Below the pieces are notes generated by a model, which was given only the letters and a program-made list of their open reading frames with translations, was not told where the DNA came from and did no database searches. A stretch of DNA of 64,000 bases from an uncultured Gilliamella sp. (GTDB lineage: Bacteria > Pseudomonadota > Gammaproteobacteria > Enterobacterales > Orbaceae), in contig CALYPG010000002.1 of NCBI GenBank assembly GCA_945271295.1, positions 213,248 to 277,247 on the forward strand, given 5' to 3'. The translations under genes were made by a program, and so were the position numbers. Positions 29,127-38,837 of this stretch are shown here, one piece after another; position 1 is the stretch's first letter; every line of letters starts with the position of its first letter.

Positions 29127-31853
29127 ATGTTATTAAAATTATTAACCAAAGTATTTGGTAGTCGTAATGAACGCGTTTTAAAAATGATGCGTAAACGTGT
29201 CGAAAGAATTAATGCTCTTGAACCGGCAATGGAAGCATTAACTGATGATGAACTCAAAGCAAAAACAACTGAATTTAAACAAAAAATTGCTACTGGCACT
29301 AAACTAGACGATATTTTAGAAGAAGCGTTTGCGGTTGTGCGTGAAGCAAGTAAACGTGTATTTGGTATGCGCCATTTTGATGTGCAACTAATCGGCGGAA
29401 TGGTTTTAAATGAACGTTGTATTGCCGAAATGCGCACTGGTGAAGGTAAGACATTGACCGCAACTTTGCCCGCTTATTTAAATGCTTTAACTGACAAAGG
29501 TGTACATGTAGTTACAGTCAATGACTATTTAGCCCAACGTGATGCGGAAAATAATCGCCCATTATTTGAATTCCTTGGATTATCCGTTGGTGTGAATTTA
29601 CCTAATATGCCACCACAAATGAAACGTGATGCTTATAATGCTGATATCACCTATGGTACTAATAATGAATACGGATTTGATTATTTGCGTGATAACATGG
29701 TATTTAATAAAGAATCTCGCGTACAACGTCCGTTACATTATGCCTTAGTTGATGAAGTAGATTCTATTTTAATTGATGAAGCAAGAACGCCACTAATAAT
29801 ATCTGGTCAAGCTGAAGATAGTTCAGAACGTTATATTAGTGTAGATAAAATCATCCCACATTTAGTCCGTCAAGAAAAAGAAGATTCCGATAAATTTCAA
29901 GGAGATGGTGACTTTTCTGTTGATGAAAAAACACGTCAGGTTAATTTAACTGAGCGAGGTTTAATTAAAGTAGAAGAATTATTGATTAAGCAAGGCATTA
30001 TGAAAGGCGATGAATCGCTCTATGCACCGAGTAATATTGTATTAATGCACCATGTTAATGCAGCATTACGTGCACATCACTTATTTCATCGCGATGTTGA
30101 TTATATTGTAAAAGATAATGAGGTCATTATAGTCGACGAACATACAGGGCGAACCATGGAAGGACGTCGTTGGTCTGATGGTTTACACCAAGCAGTAGAA
30201 GCGAAAGAGCACGTTAAAATTCAAAATGAGAATCAAACACTTGCGTCTATTACGTTCCAAAATTATTTTCGTTTATATGAAAAATTAGCAGGGATGACTG
30301 GTACCGCCGATACTGAAGCCTTTGAATTTAATCAAATTTATGGTTTAGATACCATCGTCATTCCTACCAATCGCCCAATGATTCGTGAAGATCGAGCTGA
30401 TTTGGTATATATGACTGAAAGAGAAAAAATTAACGCGATTGTAGCTGATGTACAAGATTGTTTAAAACGAGGTCAACCAGTCTTAGTAGGGACAGCTTCA
30501 ATCGAGAAATCAGAACTGGTTTCAAGAGCATTCCAAAAAGTCGGCATTAAACATAATGTTCTTAACGCTAAATTCCATGCTCAAGAAGCTGAAATTATAG
30601 CTAATGCAGGTAGTAAAGGAGCAGTAACAATCGCCACTAATATGGCTGGACGTGGTACTGATATTATGCTAGGAGGAAATTGGCAAAGTGATGTGACAAA
30701 ATTGGAAAATCCAACGCCTGAAAATATTGAAAAAACCAAACAAGCCTGGCAAATCCGACATGAAGAAGTCATTGCATTAGGTGGATTATATATTTTAGGT
30801 ACTGAACGTCATGAATCGCGTCGTATTGATAATCAGCTACGAGGACGTGCTGGGCGTCAAGGTGATCCTGGTGTGTCGCGTTTTTATTTATCTCTTGAGG
30901 ACTCGCTAATGCGGATTTTTGCCTCGGAGCGGGTCGGTAATATGATGCGTAAATTTGGCATGAAAGAAGGTGAAGCGATTGAACACTCTTTAGTAACTAA
31001 AATGATTGCTAATGCACAAAAGAAGGTAGAAAGTCATAACTTTGATATTCGTAAACAATTACTTGAATTTGATGATGTTGCTAATGATCAACGTAAAGCA
31101 ATTTATCGTCAAAGAAATGAATTATTAGATAATTCTGATATTAAAGAAACCATTGATTCAATTCGTGGTGACGTATTAAATGTGCTAATCGATCAATATA
31201 TTCCGCCGCAATCAATCGAAGAAATGTGGGATATAACAGGACTTGAAACTGCACTTAAAAGTGATTTTGATTTAGACTTGCCTATTGCTAAATGGTTGGA
31301 TGAAGAACAAAATCTACACGAAGAAACATTGCGCGAGCGTATTTTACAAATCGCTCAAGATAGCTATCAAGAAAAAGAAAATAGTGCTGGTTCCGAGGCA
31401 TTTAGGCATTTTGAAAAAAGTGTCATGTTACAAACTCTTGATAATTTATGGAAAGAACATTTAGCCGCGATGGATTATTTACGTCAAGGTATTCATCTAC
31501 GTGGTTATGCCCAAAAAGATCCAAAACAAGAATATAAACGTGAATCATTTAATATGTTTGCTGACATGTTAGAAACACTCAAACATGATGTAATTAGTAT
31601 TCTAAGTCGTATAAAAATACGTTCCCCAGAAGAAGTCGAAGAAGCTGAACGGCAACGTCAAGCTGAAATGGAAAAATTGGCAGCAAAACAACAAACTAAC
31701 CACGAGCCTATGGCTGGCATGAATGGAGATAGTGAGCAATCATCAAGACCTACACAACCGATAGTTCGTTCTCAAGCTAAGGTTGGACGTAATGATCCAT
31801 GTCCTTGCGGTTCAGGTAAAAAATATAAACATTGTCATGGTGCTGTTCAATAA
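29127..31853 (+). CDS. secA: Protein translocase ATPase SecA
   Basis: Motor of the Sec translocon. 908 residues, full length. Walker [11 protein letters not shown] near residue 102, DEAD box [36 protein letters not shown] and RGRAGRQGD in the second helicase domain. The C-terminal zinc-binding tail [14 protein letters not shown] binds SecB. Start ATG 29127 has AAGAG seven bases before it. It follows secM by 76 bp, and mutT comes after, the conserved enteric order; lpxC, usually upstream, is replaced here by the multicopper oxidase. Confidence 0.99.
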   Translation: MLLKLLTKVFGSRNERVLKMMRKRVERINALEPAMEALTDDELKAKTTEFKQKIATGTKLDDILEEAFAVVREASKRVFGMRHFDVQLIGGMVLNERCIAEMRTGEGKTLTATLPAYLNALTDKGVHVVTVNDYLAQRDAENNRPLFEFLGLSVGVNLPNMPPQMKRDAYNADITYGTNNEYGFDYLRDNMVFNKESRVQRPLHYALVDEVDSILIDEARTPLIISGQAEDSSERYISVDKIIPHLVRQEKEDSDKFQGDGDFSVDEKTRQVNLTERGLIKVEELLIKQGIMKGDESLYAPSNIVLMHHVNAALRAHHLFHRDVDYIVKDNEVIIVDEHTGRTMEGRRWSDGLHQAVEAKEHVKIQNENQTLASITFQNYFRLYEKLAGMTGTADTEAFEFNQIYGLDTIVIPTNRPMIREDRADLVYMTEREKINAIVADVQDCLKRGQPVLVGTASIEKSELVSRAFQKVGIKHNVLNAKFHAQEAEIIANAGSKGAVTIATNMAGRGTDIMLGGNWQSDVTKLENPTPENIEKTKQAWQIRHEEVIALGGLYILGTERHESRRIDNQLRGRAGRQGDPGVSRFYLSLEDSLMRIFASERVGNMMRKFGMKEGEAIEHSLVTKMIANAQKKVESHNFDIRKQLLEFDDVANDQRKAIYRQRNELLDNSDIKETIDSIRGDVLNVLIDQYIPPQSIEEMWDITGLETALKSDFDLDLPIAKWLDEEQNLHEETLRERILQIAQDSYQEKENSAGSEAFRHFEKSVMLQTLDNLWKEHLAAMDYLRQGIHLRGYAQKDPKQEYKRESFNMFADMLETLKHDVISILSRIKIRSPEEVEEAERQRQAEMEKLAAKQQTNHEPMAGMNGDSEQSSRPTQPIVRSQAKVGRNDPCPCGSGKKYKHCHGAVQ

Positions 31854-31967
31854 TCATAAAATGCAGTATCATCAAATAATATTGAGATAATTAACGCCAA
31901 CATACGTTGGCGTACAAATCAAAGGAATACAATAAGACCTTGATATGACCAATAAATAAAAAGAATT

Positions 31968-32372
31968 ATGAAAAAATACACTGAAATTGCTGTAGGCATT
32001 ATTCGTTCACAAAATTGTCAAATTTTCATAACTCAGCGAGGTGAAAATTCCCATCTAGCTGGTTTTTGGGAATTTCCTGGTGGAAAAATTGAGCCTGGAG
32101 AAACACCTTTTCAAACTTTACAACGCGAAATTGCTGAAGAAGTTGATATCCATATTCACGAAGCACAATTTTTAAAAAAATTTGAACACAGCTATGATGA
32201 TCGCGATATCACGATTCATGCTTATTTAGTTGAAGAATGGGATGGAGTACCATTTGCTAAAGAAGGTCAACCTAGTCGTTGGATTGATCAAGAAGATCTC
32301 AATGCTGACGAATTTCCTGATGCCAATCGTCCAATTATTGAAATGCTAAAAAATTTGGATAAACAAATTTAA
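31968..32372 (+). CDS. mutT: 8-oxo-dGTP diphosphatase MutT
   Basis: Hydrolyses oxidised dGTP to prevent A:T to C:G transversions. 134 residues. Nudix box GGKIEPGETPFQTLQREIAEEV is canonical. Placed after secA as in E. coli. It ends 40 bp from the end of a convergent gene pair. Confidence 0.95.
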   Translation: MKKYTEIAVGIIRSQNCQIFITQRGENSHLAGFWEFPGGKIEPGETPFQTLQREIAEEVDIHIHEAQFLKKFEHSYDDRDITIHAYLVEEWDGVPFAKEGQPSRWIDQEDLNADEFPDANRPIIEMLKNLDKQI

Positions 32373-32412
32373 TAAAAAAACTTTGCAATAAGTTTCAGGA
32401 ATACACTACGTT

Positions 32413-32802
32413 TTAGTATAAAGACTTTTTGTGTAGTCGTTGCTCTGCTAGAGCAAGAAAAATAATACCAATAATAATAAATGTAGCTCCAAGCAAGCGC
32501 GTCAATGTTACTTGTTCATTAAAAACAATAATTGAAACAATCATCACAAAAACAACTTGAAGATGAGAAGCAGCAAAAGCTGGTCCAACTGGCGCTTTTT
32601 TCAATAATACCATCCAAGTAATAAATGAACCACTATAACCAAGCATAACTAAATAAGCCCAATAATGACTAAAAACACGAATTAACCAGTCAATATTCAT
32701 CTCAAATGGCAATGCTGATAATGCCGTTAATTTAAAACTAGTTTGGCCAAAAGTATCAAAAAATAGTAATAAGATAAAACCTATTAAATAAAATTTTTTC
32801 AT
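32413..32802 (-). CDS. Four-helix SMR/EamA-type membrane transporter, subunit 2
   Basis: 129 residues, four membrane helices. FFDTFGQTSFKLTA in helix 1 parallels CDTVGQIAFKYAA of the gene just upstream, so the two are tandem paralogs. The SMR/EamA half-transporter family includes ArnE/ArnF-like pairs that work as heterodimers. Start overlaps the upstream stop by one base, so translation is coupled. Substrate unknown; no classic SMR glutamate in helix 1, an aspartate lies near that place. Confidence 0.75.
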   Translation of the reverse strand: MKKFYLIGFILLLFFDTFGQTSFKLTALSALPFEMNIDWLIRVFSHYWAYLVMLGYSGSFITWMVLLKKAPVGPAFAASHLQVVFVMIVSIIVFNEQVTLTRLLGATFIIIGIIFLALAEQRLHKKSLY

Positions 32803-33167
32803 TAGTTGAGCCCTACCAATACTACGCCAAGTGTAATAAACAAAATACCAATAAGACGAAATGGAGTAATATGCTCTTTGAATAAAACTCTTCCCGCAAG
32901 CATGACGGTTATCATATTAAAGGAACCCAATAAAATACCTTGGGATAAAGGTATATAACTTAAAAAAGCTAACCAAAAAACAAAACCAATTAAATAGCTA
33001 CTAAAACCTAACCACAACCAGTAATTACCAAAAAGGTTCTGCCAATAATGCAAACCTGCTTTATGTTTAGAAGTAATTGCTGCATACTTAAATGCAATTT
33101 GTCCTACTGTATCACAGGTAATATTGATTAACCAAAGTATGATGATTAAGGTTGACACTGCTGACAA
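32802..33167 (-). CDS. Four-helix SMR/EamA-type membrane transporter, subunit 1
   Basis: 121 residues with four membrane helices and NITCDTVGQIAFKYAA in the first. The start lies 22 bases inside the 3' end of zur, an overlap that argues for coupled expression with that regulator. Together with the next gene it probably forms a heterodimeric transporter with opposite-topology subunits. The link to zinc is only positional. Confidence 0.75.
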   Translation of the reverse strand: MSAVSTLIIILWLINITCDTVGQIAFKYAAITSKHKAGLHYWQNLFGNYWLWLGFSSYLIGFVFWLAFLSYIPLSQGILLGSFNMITVMLAGRVLFKEHITPFRLIGILFITLGVVLVGLN

Positions 33168-33580
33168 AATCCATGAATTTCAAGCACACTATGCTTTATT
33201 AAAAAAGTATTTTTTTGTGCTAAGTATTTAAGTTGTTGTTCTATATCGGCTGAATGTTTCTCAATAATTTGTTGACATTTATCACAAATTAATAAAATTG
33301 AAATATGCTCAGGATCATGAAAATGAGGACAGATAATATAACTATTAGAAGATTCAACTTTATGAATAAAACCTTGTTCAAGCAAAAACTCAAGAGCTCG
33401 ATAAATTGTTGGCGGTTTTGCTTGAGGCTCACTAACTTTTAACAAATCCAAAAGATCATACGCACTCATTGCTTTATTCGCTGTTAACATAATATCTAAC
33501 ACGGTTCGACGTTGCGTTGTCAAATTAATATTACGTTTTTGGCATAGTGTTTCAATCTTGTCAATTAACCGAGTATGCAT
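33146..33580 (-). CDS. zur: Zinc uptake regulator Zur (Fur family)
   Basis: 144 residues. Winged helix at about 10-85 (RNINLTTQRRTVLDIML, PPTIYRALEFLLEQGFIHKVE) followed by a metal-binding dimerisation domain (HFHDPEHISILLICDKCQQ and GFCQQCQP, two Cys-x2-Cys pairs). The N-terminal cysteine and the CDKC/CQQC pattern fit Zur rather than Fur. Part of a run ratA-ratB-zur-SMR-SMR with gaps of 1 and 22 bp and overlaps, so it probably shares a transcript. Confidence 0.88.
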   Translation of the reverse strand: MHTRLIDKIETLCQKRNINLTTQRRTVLDIMLTANKAMSAYDLLDLLKVSEPQAKPPTIYRALEFLLEQGFIHKVESSNSYIICPHFHDPEHISILLICDKCQQIIEKHSADIEQQLKYLAQKNTFLIKHSVLEIHGFCQQCQP

Positions 33581-33602
33581 ATGTTACCTTTGCCTTTAGT
33601 CA

Positions 33603-33875
33603 TTACCTTTTTTGTGCAGCCTTTCTGCGTCTAATCTCTTTAGGATCATTAATTAAAGGTCGATAAATTTCTATGCGATCACCCTCTTTAACCCACTCAG
33701 TAAGAGCACAACGTTTACCATAAATGCCAATTAAATGATCATCTAATTTAATTTGACACAATGATAAGATATTGGATTTTGTAATAGCTTGCAAGACATT
33801 ACTTTGTTCATCAACTTCACAATCAATTATCGTTGAATTATTAGGTAGCGCATAAACAACTTGAATACTTATCAT
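33603..33875 (-). CDS. ratB: RnfH/RatB family ubiquitin-like protein
   Basis: 90 residues from the ATG at 33875, one base after the ratA stop; an upstream in-frame ATG at 33911 lies inside ratA and is not needed. Beta-grasp fold signatures ISIQVVYALPNNSTIIDCEVDEQ and GIYGKRCALTEWVKEGDRIEIYRPL. Basic C-terminus PKEIRRRKAAQKR. Function in the ratAB pair is poorly defined. Confidence 0.9.
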   Translation of the reverse strand: MISIQVVYALPNNSTIIDCEVDEQSNVLQAITKSNILSLCQIKLDDHLIGIYGKRCALTEWVKEGDRIEIYRPLINDPKEIRRRKAAQKR

Positions 33876-33876
33876 G

Positions 33877-34305
33877 TTAATAAATCTGCCTTGCTCTTTG
33901 TGAAAATGCATTAACCATATTAGCCATTACTTCTTTAAATACTGGCGTAAATGCAATATCTAACAACTTATTTTTAAATTCGAAATCTAAACTGAAACTA
34001 ATTTTACATTTAGTTTCATCCAATGCAATAAATTGCCATTTACCTGATAAATGTTTAAATGGACCTTCAAGCAATTTCAATTCAATTGAATTTGGCTCAT
34101 TTATTTGATTAATTGTTGTAAATGATTTTTTAAAACCTAATTTTTCAACTTCTATGAAAGCAGTAACAAGATTATCTTGTTTGCTAATAATGCCAGTTGC
34201 GATACAATCTGGGACAAATTCTGGATAATGAGCAATATCATTGACCAATTCGAACATTTGCTCAATAGAATAAGGCTCAATAACTTCATGAAAAACATGT
34301 GCCAT
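33877..34305 (-). CDS. ratA: RatA family (START/polyketide cyclase-like) protein
   Basis: 142 residues from the ATG at 34305, chosen because homologs start shortly before the Y-S-x-EQMF/Y block; an in-frame ATG at 34338 would add eleven hydrophobic residues. VIEPYSIEQMFELVNDIAHYPEFVPDC opens the helix-grip fold; GPFKHLSGKWQFI and FKNKLLDIAFTPVFKEVMANMVNAF close it. E. coli RatA is reported to bind 50S subunits and block 70S formation; homologs bind lipid-like ligands. First gene of the five-gene leftward run; smpB is divergent, as in enterics. Confidence 0.92.
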   Translation of the reverse strand: MAHVFHEVIEPYSIEQMFELVNDIAHYPEFVPDCIATGIISKQDNLVTAFIEVEKLGFKKSFTTINQINEPNSIELKLLEGPFKHLSGKWQFIALDETKCKISFSLDFEFKNKLLDIAFTPVFKEVMANMVNAFSQRARQIY

Positions 34306-34371
34306 AACAATAAAATTAAAAAATAAAATTATTGGCATATAGTATCATGTAACTCTATAATAACGCACATT

Positions 34372-34854
34372 ATGACTAAGAAAAAATCACATAAGCCGGG
34401 TTCGGCTACCATTGCATTAAATAAACGCGCACGCCATGAGTACTTTATTGAAGAGGAAATTGAGGCGGGATTATCCCTGCAAGGTTGGGAAGTCAAATCA
34501 CTACGCGCAGGTAAAGCTAATATTAGTGATAGTTACGTATTACTTAAAGATGGTGAAGCATGGCTATTTGGCGCTACAATTACACCGCTTTCTGTTGCTT
34601 CAACACATGTTATTTGTGAACCGATGCGTAACCGAAAGTTACTTTTAAACCAACGCCAATTAAATTCATTATTTGGTCAGATCAACCGCCAAGGCTATAC
34701 AGTGGTTGCGCTTTCTTTGTATTGGAAGAATGCATGGGCAAAAGTTAAAATTGGTTTAGCCAAAGGTAAAAAAGAATTTGATAAACGCACTGATATTAAA
34801 GAGCGCCAATGGCAAGTTGATAAAGCGCGTATTATGAAAAATGCTAATCGCTAA
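34372..34854 (+). CDS. smpB: SsrA-binding protein SmpB
   Basis: tmRNA partner in rescue of stalled ribosomes. 160 residues. [42 protein letters not shown] is the defining core, and the basic C-terminal tail ([24 protein letters not shown]) enters the mRNA channel. No ssrA gene was found in the window. Confidence 0.97.
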   Translation: MTKKKSHKPGSATIALNKRARHEYFIEEEIEAGLSLQGWEVKSLRAGKANISDSYVLLKDGEAWLFGATITPLSVASTHVICEPMRNRKLLLNQRQLNSLFGQINRQGYTVVALSLYWKNAWAKVKIGLAKGKKEFDKRTDIKERQWQVDKARIMKNANR

Positions 34855-34863
34855 TTATTTATA

Positions 34864-34890
34864 GCCACTAATAAATTGTTTATTGGTGGC
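34864..34890. terminator. Terminator of smpB, reaching into the 3' end of the LacI gene
   Basis: GCCACTAATAAA / TTTATTGGTGGC with a TTG loop (one G-U pair), ten bases past the smpB stop. It overlaps the last codons of the convergent LacI gene. Confidence 0.7.
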
Positions 34891-35878
34891 GTATAATTTG
34901 GGGTTCAATCAAAAAAGCATTGCTTTTCAATTCTTTAAATTTAAGTAATTTATTTATAATATTGACACAGGTATGCGCCATACTTTGATAATCCTGAGCA
35001 ATTGCATCAACAGGATAATATGAATAATCGAGGTAAATATTATAATCATAAGAACATAAACAAATATTTTTCGGATCTGCTTTTACTTCTACTAAATAAC
35101 TAAGTACTTCTTGTAATAGATTACCTGAAGGAGTGAAAATTGCTCTGGGTAATCGCCCTAATTTTTCATGTACCATTTTAAGCAACTGGTAGCCTTTATT
35201 TGGGCAGTAGTCATCACTCACTAACCAATCCGGTTTAAATGTTAATCCCGCCTTTGCTAATCCTTGCTTAAAACCAGCTAATCTTGCACCAATGGAAGTT
35301 AACTGGATATCACAACCAATAAAATAAAACTCTTTTAATTGCTCTGCATAAGGTTTAATTAAGTCTGCAACTGATCGTATAGCCTCACTAGTAATAAACG
35401 GTAATATAGTATCTTTTAGATAACGATCAAAAAATAAAACCGGAGTATATTCATTAATACCGACATAAAACTGATCGCTATCTAATGATGTAACAACAAT
35501 CATCGCATCAACTTTACGTTCAACTAAGTTTTGCGCGACTTTAATTTCAACATCTCGATTATAATGACTACATGTAATTAATAATTGAATATTTTTTTGT
35601 CTAAATGACGCTTCTAAATGATGTAAAAACATAGAGAAAAACGTATTTGACATATCAGGAACAATCACCCCAATAGTATCGGTACTATTAGCTTTAATAA
35701 TACATTGGCGGATATGAGGTTGATCACTATATTGCTGTGCAATACTAAGCACTTTTTGCCGAGTTTGTGGCGAAATACGATATTTTTTGTCTCGCTTATT
35801 AAAAATATGACTGACGGTCGTAGCCGACACGCCAGCCAAACGAGCAATATCATTAATTTTCAACTTATTACTCGCCAT
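34880..35878 (-). CDS. LacI-family transcriptional regulator of the pectic oligosaccharide genes
   Basis: 332 residues. LacI headpiece KINDIARLAGVSATTVSHIFN near residues 5-25 with the hinge KYRISPQTRQKVLSIAQ; periplasmic-binding-protein effector domain follows (IGVIVPDMSNTFFSMFLHHLE). 11 bp separate its start from the end of the GH172 gene, so it is the last gene of the GH172-regulator pair. By context it senses a sugar released from imported pectic oligosaccharides; that is inference. Confidence 0.9.
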   Translation of the reverse strand: MASNKLKINDIARLAGVSATTVSHIFNKRDKKYRISPQTRQKVLSIAQQYSDQPHIRQCIIKANSTDTIGVIVPDMSNTFFSMFLHHLEASFRQKNIQLLITCSHYNRDVEIKVAQNLVERKVDAMIVVTSLDSDQFYVGINEYTPVLFFDRYLKDTILPFITSEAIRSVADLIKPYAEQLKEFYFIGCDIQLTSIGARLAGFKQGLAKAGLTFKPDWLVSDDYCPNKGYQLLKMVHEKLGRLPRAIFTPSGNLLQEVLSYLVEVKADPKNICLCSYDYNIYLDYSYYPVDAIAQDYQSMAHTCVNIINKLLKFKELKSNAFLIEPQIIRHQ

Positions 35879-35889
35879 AAATTACCCCT

Positions 35890-37008
35890 TCAACGTGGAG
35901 TCCGTTGTTGTTGATTTGGAAATGGAGGATAATGGTTAACTGTTGGATTTTGATACCAATATGCAACACTCGCTATATCATCACACCGCTCGTATAATCT
36001 TATATCATCGTTACCTATTTGCTGAAAGGCAAGTTTGATATTTTTATGAAATGCTATTGGATCTGGCAAATGCCAACGATATAAACCATGCATTGGTAAA
36101 CTATCATCACCAAAACCATGTACTGGATTAGAATCCCCTGTTTGGAAAAAATCACGCGTCGCATCCCGATTGGTTTGATAAGGGTAACCCATAAATAGTG
36201 TTTGAAAACATTTAGCTTTTGGTCGGCCTTGACTATCACGGTTATGAAATGCCCATGCCCCACCAAAGTAGTCTTCCGAACCTGTTGAATGCTGAGTTGG
36301 GTAATCACTATCATCATCAAGATAGAACTTAAACTCCCCTTCACCCCACCAGTAACGCTCAAGAGCCGTCAATGCTAAGTAAGTACCAACATAATAACCA
36401 TGACCTTTAACATTATCCAATATTACATAATCTTGTGCATAATTGGTTACGCGTTGTCTTCGCCATTGAGCATGGAAATAAAGTGGTGCTTCAAACGGTT
36501 TTGGCATAAGGGCATAATTAATCGTAAAAAAGAAATGTTGTAAATCAGCTTCATGCTCATTTTGAATTTCAATACGAGCTTTTTTATTAAATGGCATTCT
36601 AAAATAACTATTAAAGCCCCCAGTTGGATTAACCACAATTGGCATTGAATTAATATCGCACCTTGCCCCAAAACCATTACAGAAAAAATCGCCTATAGGA
36701 CTTTCTACTGAAGGTGTTTTTTCATCATCCCAATAAATACGTATCACCACATCACGAAGCACAAAGCTACCGCGATGCGTTCTGTCAGTTAAGGTAAACC
36801 ACATGTGACGAATCTCGGCTGGTCCTGTGATTTCTGCTATAGTTACTGTTTTACCGGCTGGAATTGAAATACAGCCTTGACCTTTTCTTCCTGGACCTAA
36901 ATGGCTGGATTTCATACATGACTTACCTTTTTCGCCCGTCATATTTTCAGGCGAAATTGTTCTAGTTTGTTCAAAGTGAAACTGTGTTACAGAATTAAAT
37001 ATATTCAT
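35890..37008 (-). CDS. GH172 (DUF2961) family glycosidase, cytoplasmic
   Basis: 372 residues without a signal peptide. DUF2961 core is obvious: SSHLGPGRKGQGCISIPAGK, GPAEIRHMWFTL, VESPIGDFFCNGFG, GHGYYVGTYLALTAL, WWGEGEFKFYLDDD and QHSTGSEDYFGGAW; the acidic residues in GEGE and GSED are the likely catalytic pair. Characterised GH172 members act on difructose dianhydrides and on D-arabinofuranosides. Its place beside a LacY-type symporter and galacturonate genes suggests an intracellular furanoside or pectin side-chain activity. Sugar specificity cannot be read. Confidence 0.85.
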   Translation of the reverse strand: MNIFNSVTQFHFEQTRTISPENMTGEKGKSCMKSSHLGPGRKGQGCISIPAGKTVTIAEITGPAEIRHMWFTLTDRTHRGSFVLRDVVIRIYWDDEKTPSVESPIGDFFCNGFGARCDINSMPIVVNPTGGFNSYFRMPFNKKARIEIQNEHEADLQHFFFTINYALMPKPFEAPLYFHAQWRRQRVTNYAQDYVILDNVKGHGYYVGTYLALTALERYWWGEGEFKFYLDDDSDYPTQHSTGSEDYFGGAWAFHNRDSQGRPKAKCFQTLFMGYPYQTNRDATRDFFQTGDSNPVHGFGDDSLPMHGLYRWHLPDPIAFHKNIKLAFQQIGNDDIRLYERCDDIASVAYWYQNPTVNHYPPFPNQQQRTPR

Positions 37009-37076
37009 TTTAAATCCTTACTATAGTTAGTTAAATTCTATTTGTTAACGTCCGAGCTTATTTCAGGTGGTGTAAC

Positions 37077-38309
37077 CTAATTTTTTATAGTTTGTTTTCT
37101 ATCTCGGCTTAAAAAGATTATTGCAAAAAACATAAAACCTAATACTACCAAACCTAAATTATTAAATGTTGTTGCCGCACCTGCGGTATCGTAAAATTGA
37201 CCGACATAGGTTGAAAATAAAATAACCCCAACAGATCCTGCTACTTGATAACCAATTAAGAAAACTGTTGCCGAAAGACGGGCATTGAAATTAATATCAA
37301 TATATTTAAATACTGACACCAAAATAGTGGAGATTTCTAAACAATGCATAAGTTTAATCACTGAAATAATTGCAATGCTATTCACATGCCCAGTTAAGAA
37401 AATACGCGATGCAGAAATAAATGCGGCAAAAATTAAAGCATTCTTCGCTCCTACACGATTAACAACAAATGGAACACAGAACATTACCGCCGCTTCTAGA
37501 AAAACCTGAAATGAATTCAAAATTCCATATAATCGATATCCATCATTAACGTCAGTAAATTGTTGAGTGAAATAAACTGGAAATAACTGTTGATCATAAA
37601 TATTGTAAAGGCTATAAGTACCAAGCACGTAAATAACAAAAATCCAAAACTTTTTCAGCATAAATACTGATAAAATTTCATTAAAACTAAGTTTATCTTT
37701 TTTCTGAAAAACAATATCCGATGACTTACTTAAATCAGGTTTAAAATTGAGATTAAGGATCATAAAGCAGATACCAACAATAGATGCTGCCCAAAAGTTA
37801 AGGTGCGGATTGATACTGATTAGTATACCGGCAATAAAAGTACCAACCGCATAAGCAATGCATCCCCAAGTACGACATTGCCCAAATTCAAAACCAAAAG
37901 CTCGGCTAATTTTTTCACAATAAGAGTCAATTAAACCCATTCCAGCAACCCAACCAAAACCTAAAAAGAAACTACCAAAAATTACACCTAAATAGAAACT
38001 GTTTCGTAATAGTGGTTCATAAACATAAATTAATGCCGGCGCTGCTAATGTAATAATAATACTTTGAAACCAAATAAGATGTTTTTTTAGTACTAGTTTA
38101 TCTTGATAAACACCATAAATAATCATAATGATTAATGAGATAAAATAATTAAATGAATAAATAATACCAGTCTGTTTTGCTGTTAAACCAATCTCCTTAC
38201 TAAGCCAAATTGCATAAAAAGAAAAAACAAAACTACCTGCTGCGTAATACATAAAACTGTAGCAAGATGCGAACCAATATGTTGGTTTTTTATAAAATAT
38301 AGTTGTCAT
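37077..38309 (-). CDS. LacY-family oligosaccharide:H+ symporter
   Basis: 410 residues, about twelve membrane helices. Oligosaccharide:H+ symporter signatures: CEKISRAFGFEFGQCRTWGC lines up with the LacY segment holding Glu126 and Arg144, and the proton-relay residues Arg302, Lys319, His322 and Glu325 are all kept (ASRIFL, IKLMHCLEIS). The position of LacY Glu269 appears not to be glutamate, so sugar binding differs from lactose permease. Likely imports di- or oligosaccharides for the cytosolic GH172 and GH28 enzymes. Confidence 0.88.
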   Translation of the reverse strand: MTTIFYKKPTYWFASCYSFMYYAAGSFVFSFYAIWLSKEIGLTAKQTGIIYSFNYFISLIIMIIYGVYQDKLVLKKHLIWFQSIIITLAAPALIYVYEPLLRNSFYLGVIFGSFFLGFGWVAGMGLIDSYCEKISRAFGFEFGQCRTWGCIAYAVGTFIAGILISINPHLNFWAASIVGICFMILNLNFKPDLSKSSDIVFQKKDKLSFNEILSVFMLKKFWIFVIYVLGTYSLYNIYDQQLFPVYFTQQFTDVNDGYRLYGILNSFQVFLEAAVMFCVPFVVNRVGAKNALIFAAFISASRIFLTGHVNSIAIISVIKLMHCLEISTILVSVFKYIDINFNARLSATVFLIGYQVAGSVGVILFSTYVGQFYDTAGAATTFNNLGLVVLGFMFFAIIFLSRDRKQTIKN

Positions 38310-38351
38310 AATTTATCCTATCTTGAGTGAAGCACTGAAATGAGTATGAAT

Positions 38352-38367
38352 AGCTAAAAATTTAGCT
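38352..38367. promoter_or_regulatory. Palindrome upstream of the symporter gene (candidate LacI-family operator)
   Basis: AGCTAAA (38352-38358) AA TTTAGCT (38361-38367), 43 bp before the symporter start. LacI proteins bind palindromes of this size; the pairing with the local regulator is a guess. Confidence 0.35.
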
Positions 38368-38388
38368 TTAAAAGGTTTATTGGATAAA

Positions 38389-38404
38389 TGTGATCAACAT
38401 CAAA
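38389..38404. promoter_or_regulatory. Candidate CRP site upstream of the symporter gene
   Basis: TGTGATCAACATCAAA: perfect TGTGA half, N6, TCAAA against the consensus TCACA. About 80 bp before the start codon, suiting catabolite control. Confidence 0.45.
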
Positions 38405-38802
38405 ATTATTTTTATGGGTTGAATAAAACGAAATTAACTCAGAATTAGCCGACAATAGACTATAAAATAAGAAAAATATTATTTTCACCTATCATACTTA
38501 CTCAAATAGGTTGGGTATTAATAGCATCTTCAATTTCATTTGTTGATTTAGTTGCGTCTATAATAGACATCGATGATGTGACTTTTATTTCATTTATTGG
38601 GTTGGATTTGCCTTTACCGGTACAGCGACCTAGGGTTAACTTAACAATATAGCATCAAGAAATACCGTATCGTTTTACCTTTGTGATTGCTGATAATTAG
38701 AAAATTAAATCAACAAAAATTGGTTTAATCTAACATACTGTTATTAAGAGATAATATAGTAGATAAAAAGAAAGTAACATTTGATTAATACTTACAAGTA
38801 AA

Positions 38803-38828
38803 AAATAACCGCTTAGTTGCGGTTATTT
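38803..38828 (-). terminator. Terminator of the GH28 gene
   Basis: AAATAACCGC / GCGGTTATTT stem with a short loop and T-run on the minus strand, ten bases after the stop. Confidence 0.85.
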
Positions 38829-38837
38829 CATACCAAA

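Larger units (their letters stand above)
38310..38837. other. Gap between symporter and GH28 genes
   Basis: Besides the symporter control elements and the GH28 terminator, the plus strand at about 38490-38650 has a stop-free stretch reading LIASSISFVDLVASII and FIGLDLPLPVQRPR. It has no start or ribosome site and looks like a worn gene remnant of unknown type. Confidence 0.35.

Noticed and set aside
36054..36362. 102-codon frame in the GH172 gene
   Set aside because: Alternative frame inside a conserved enzyme gene.
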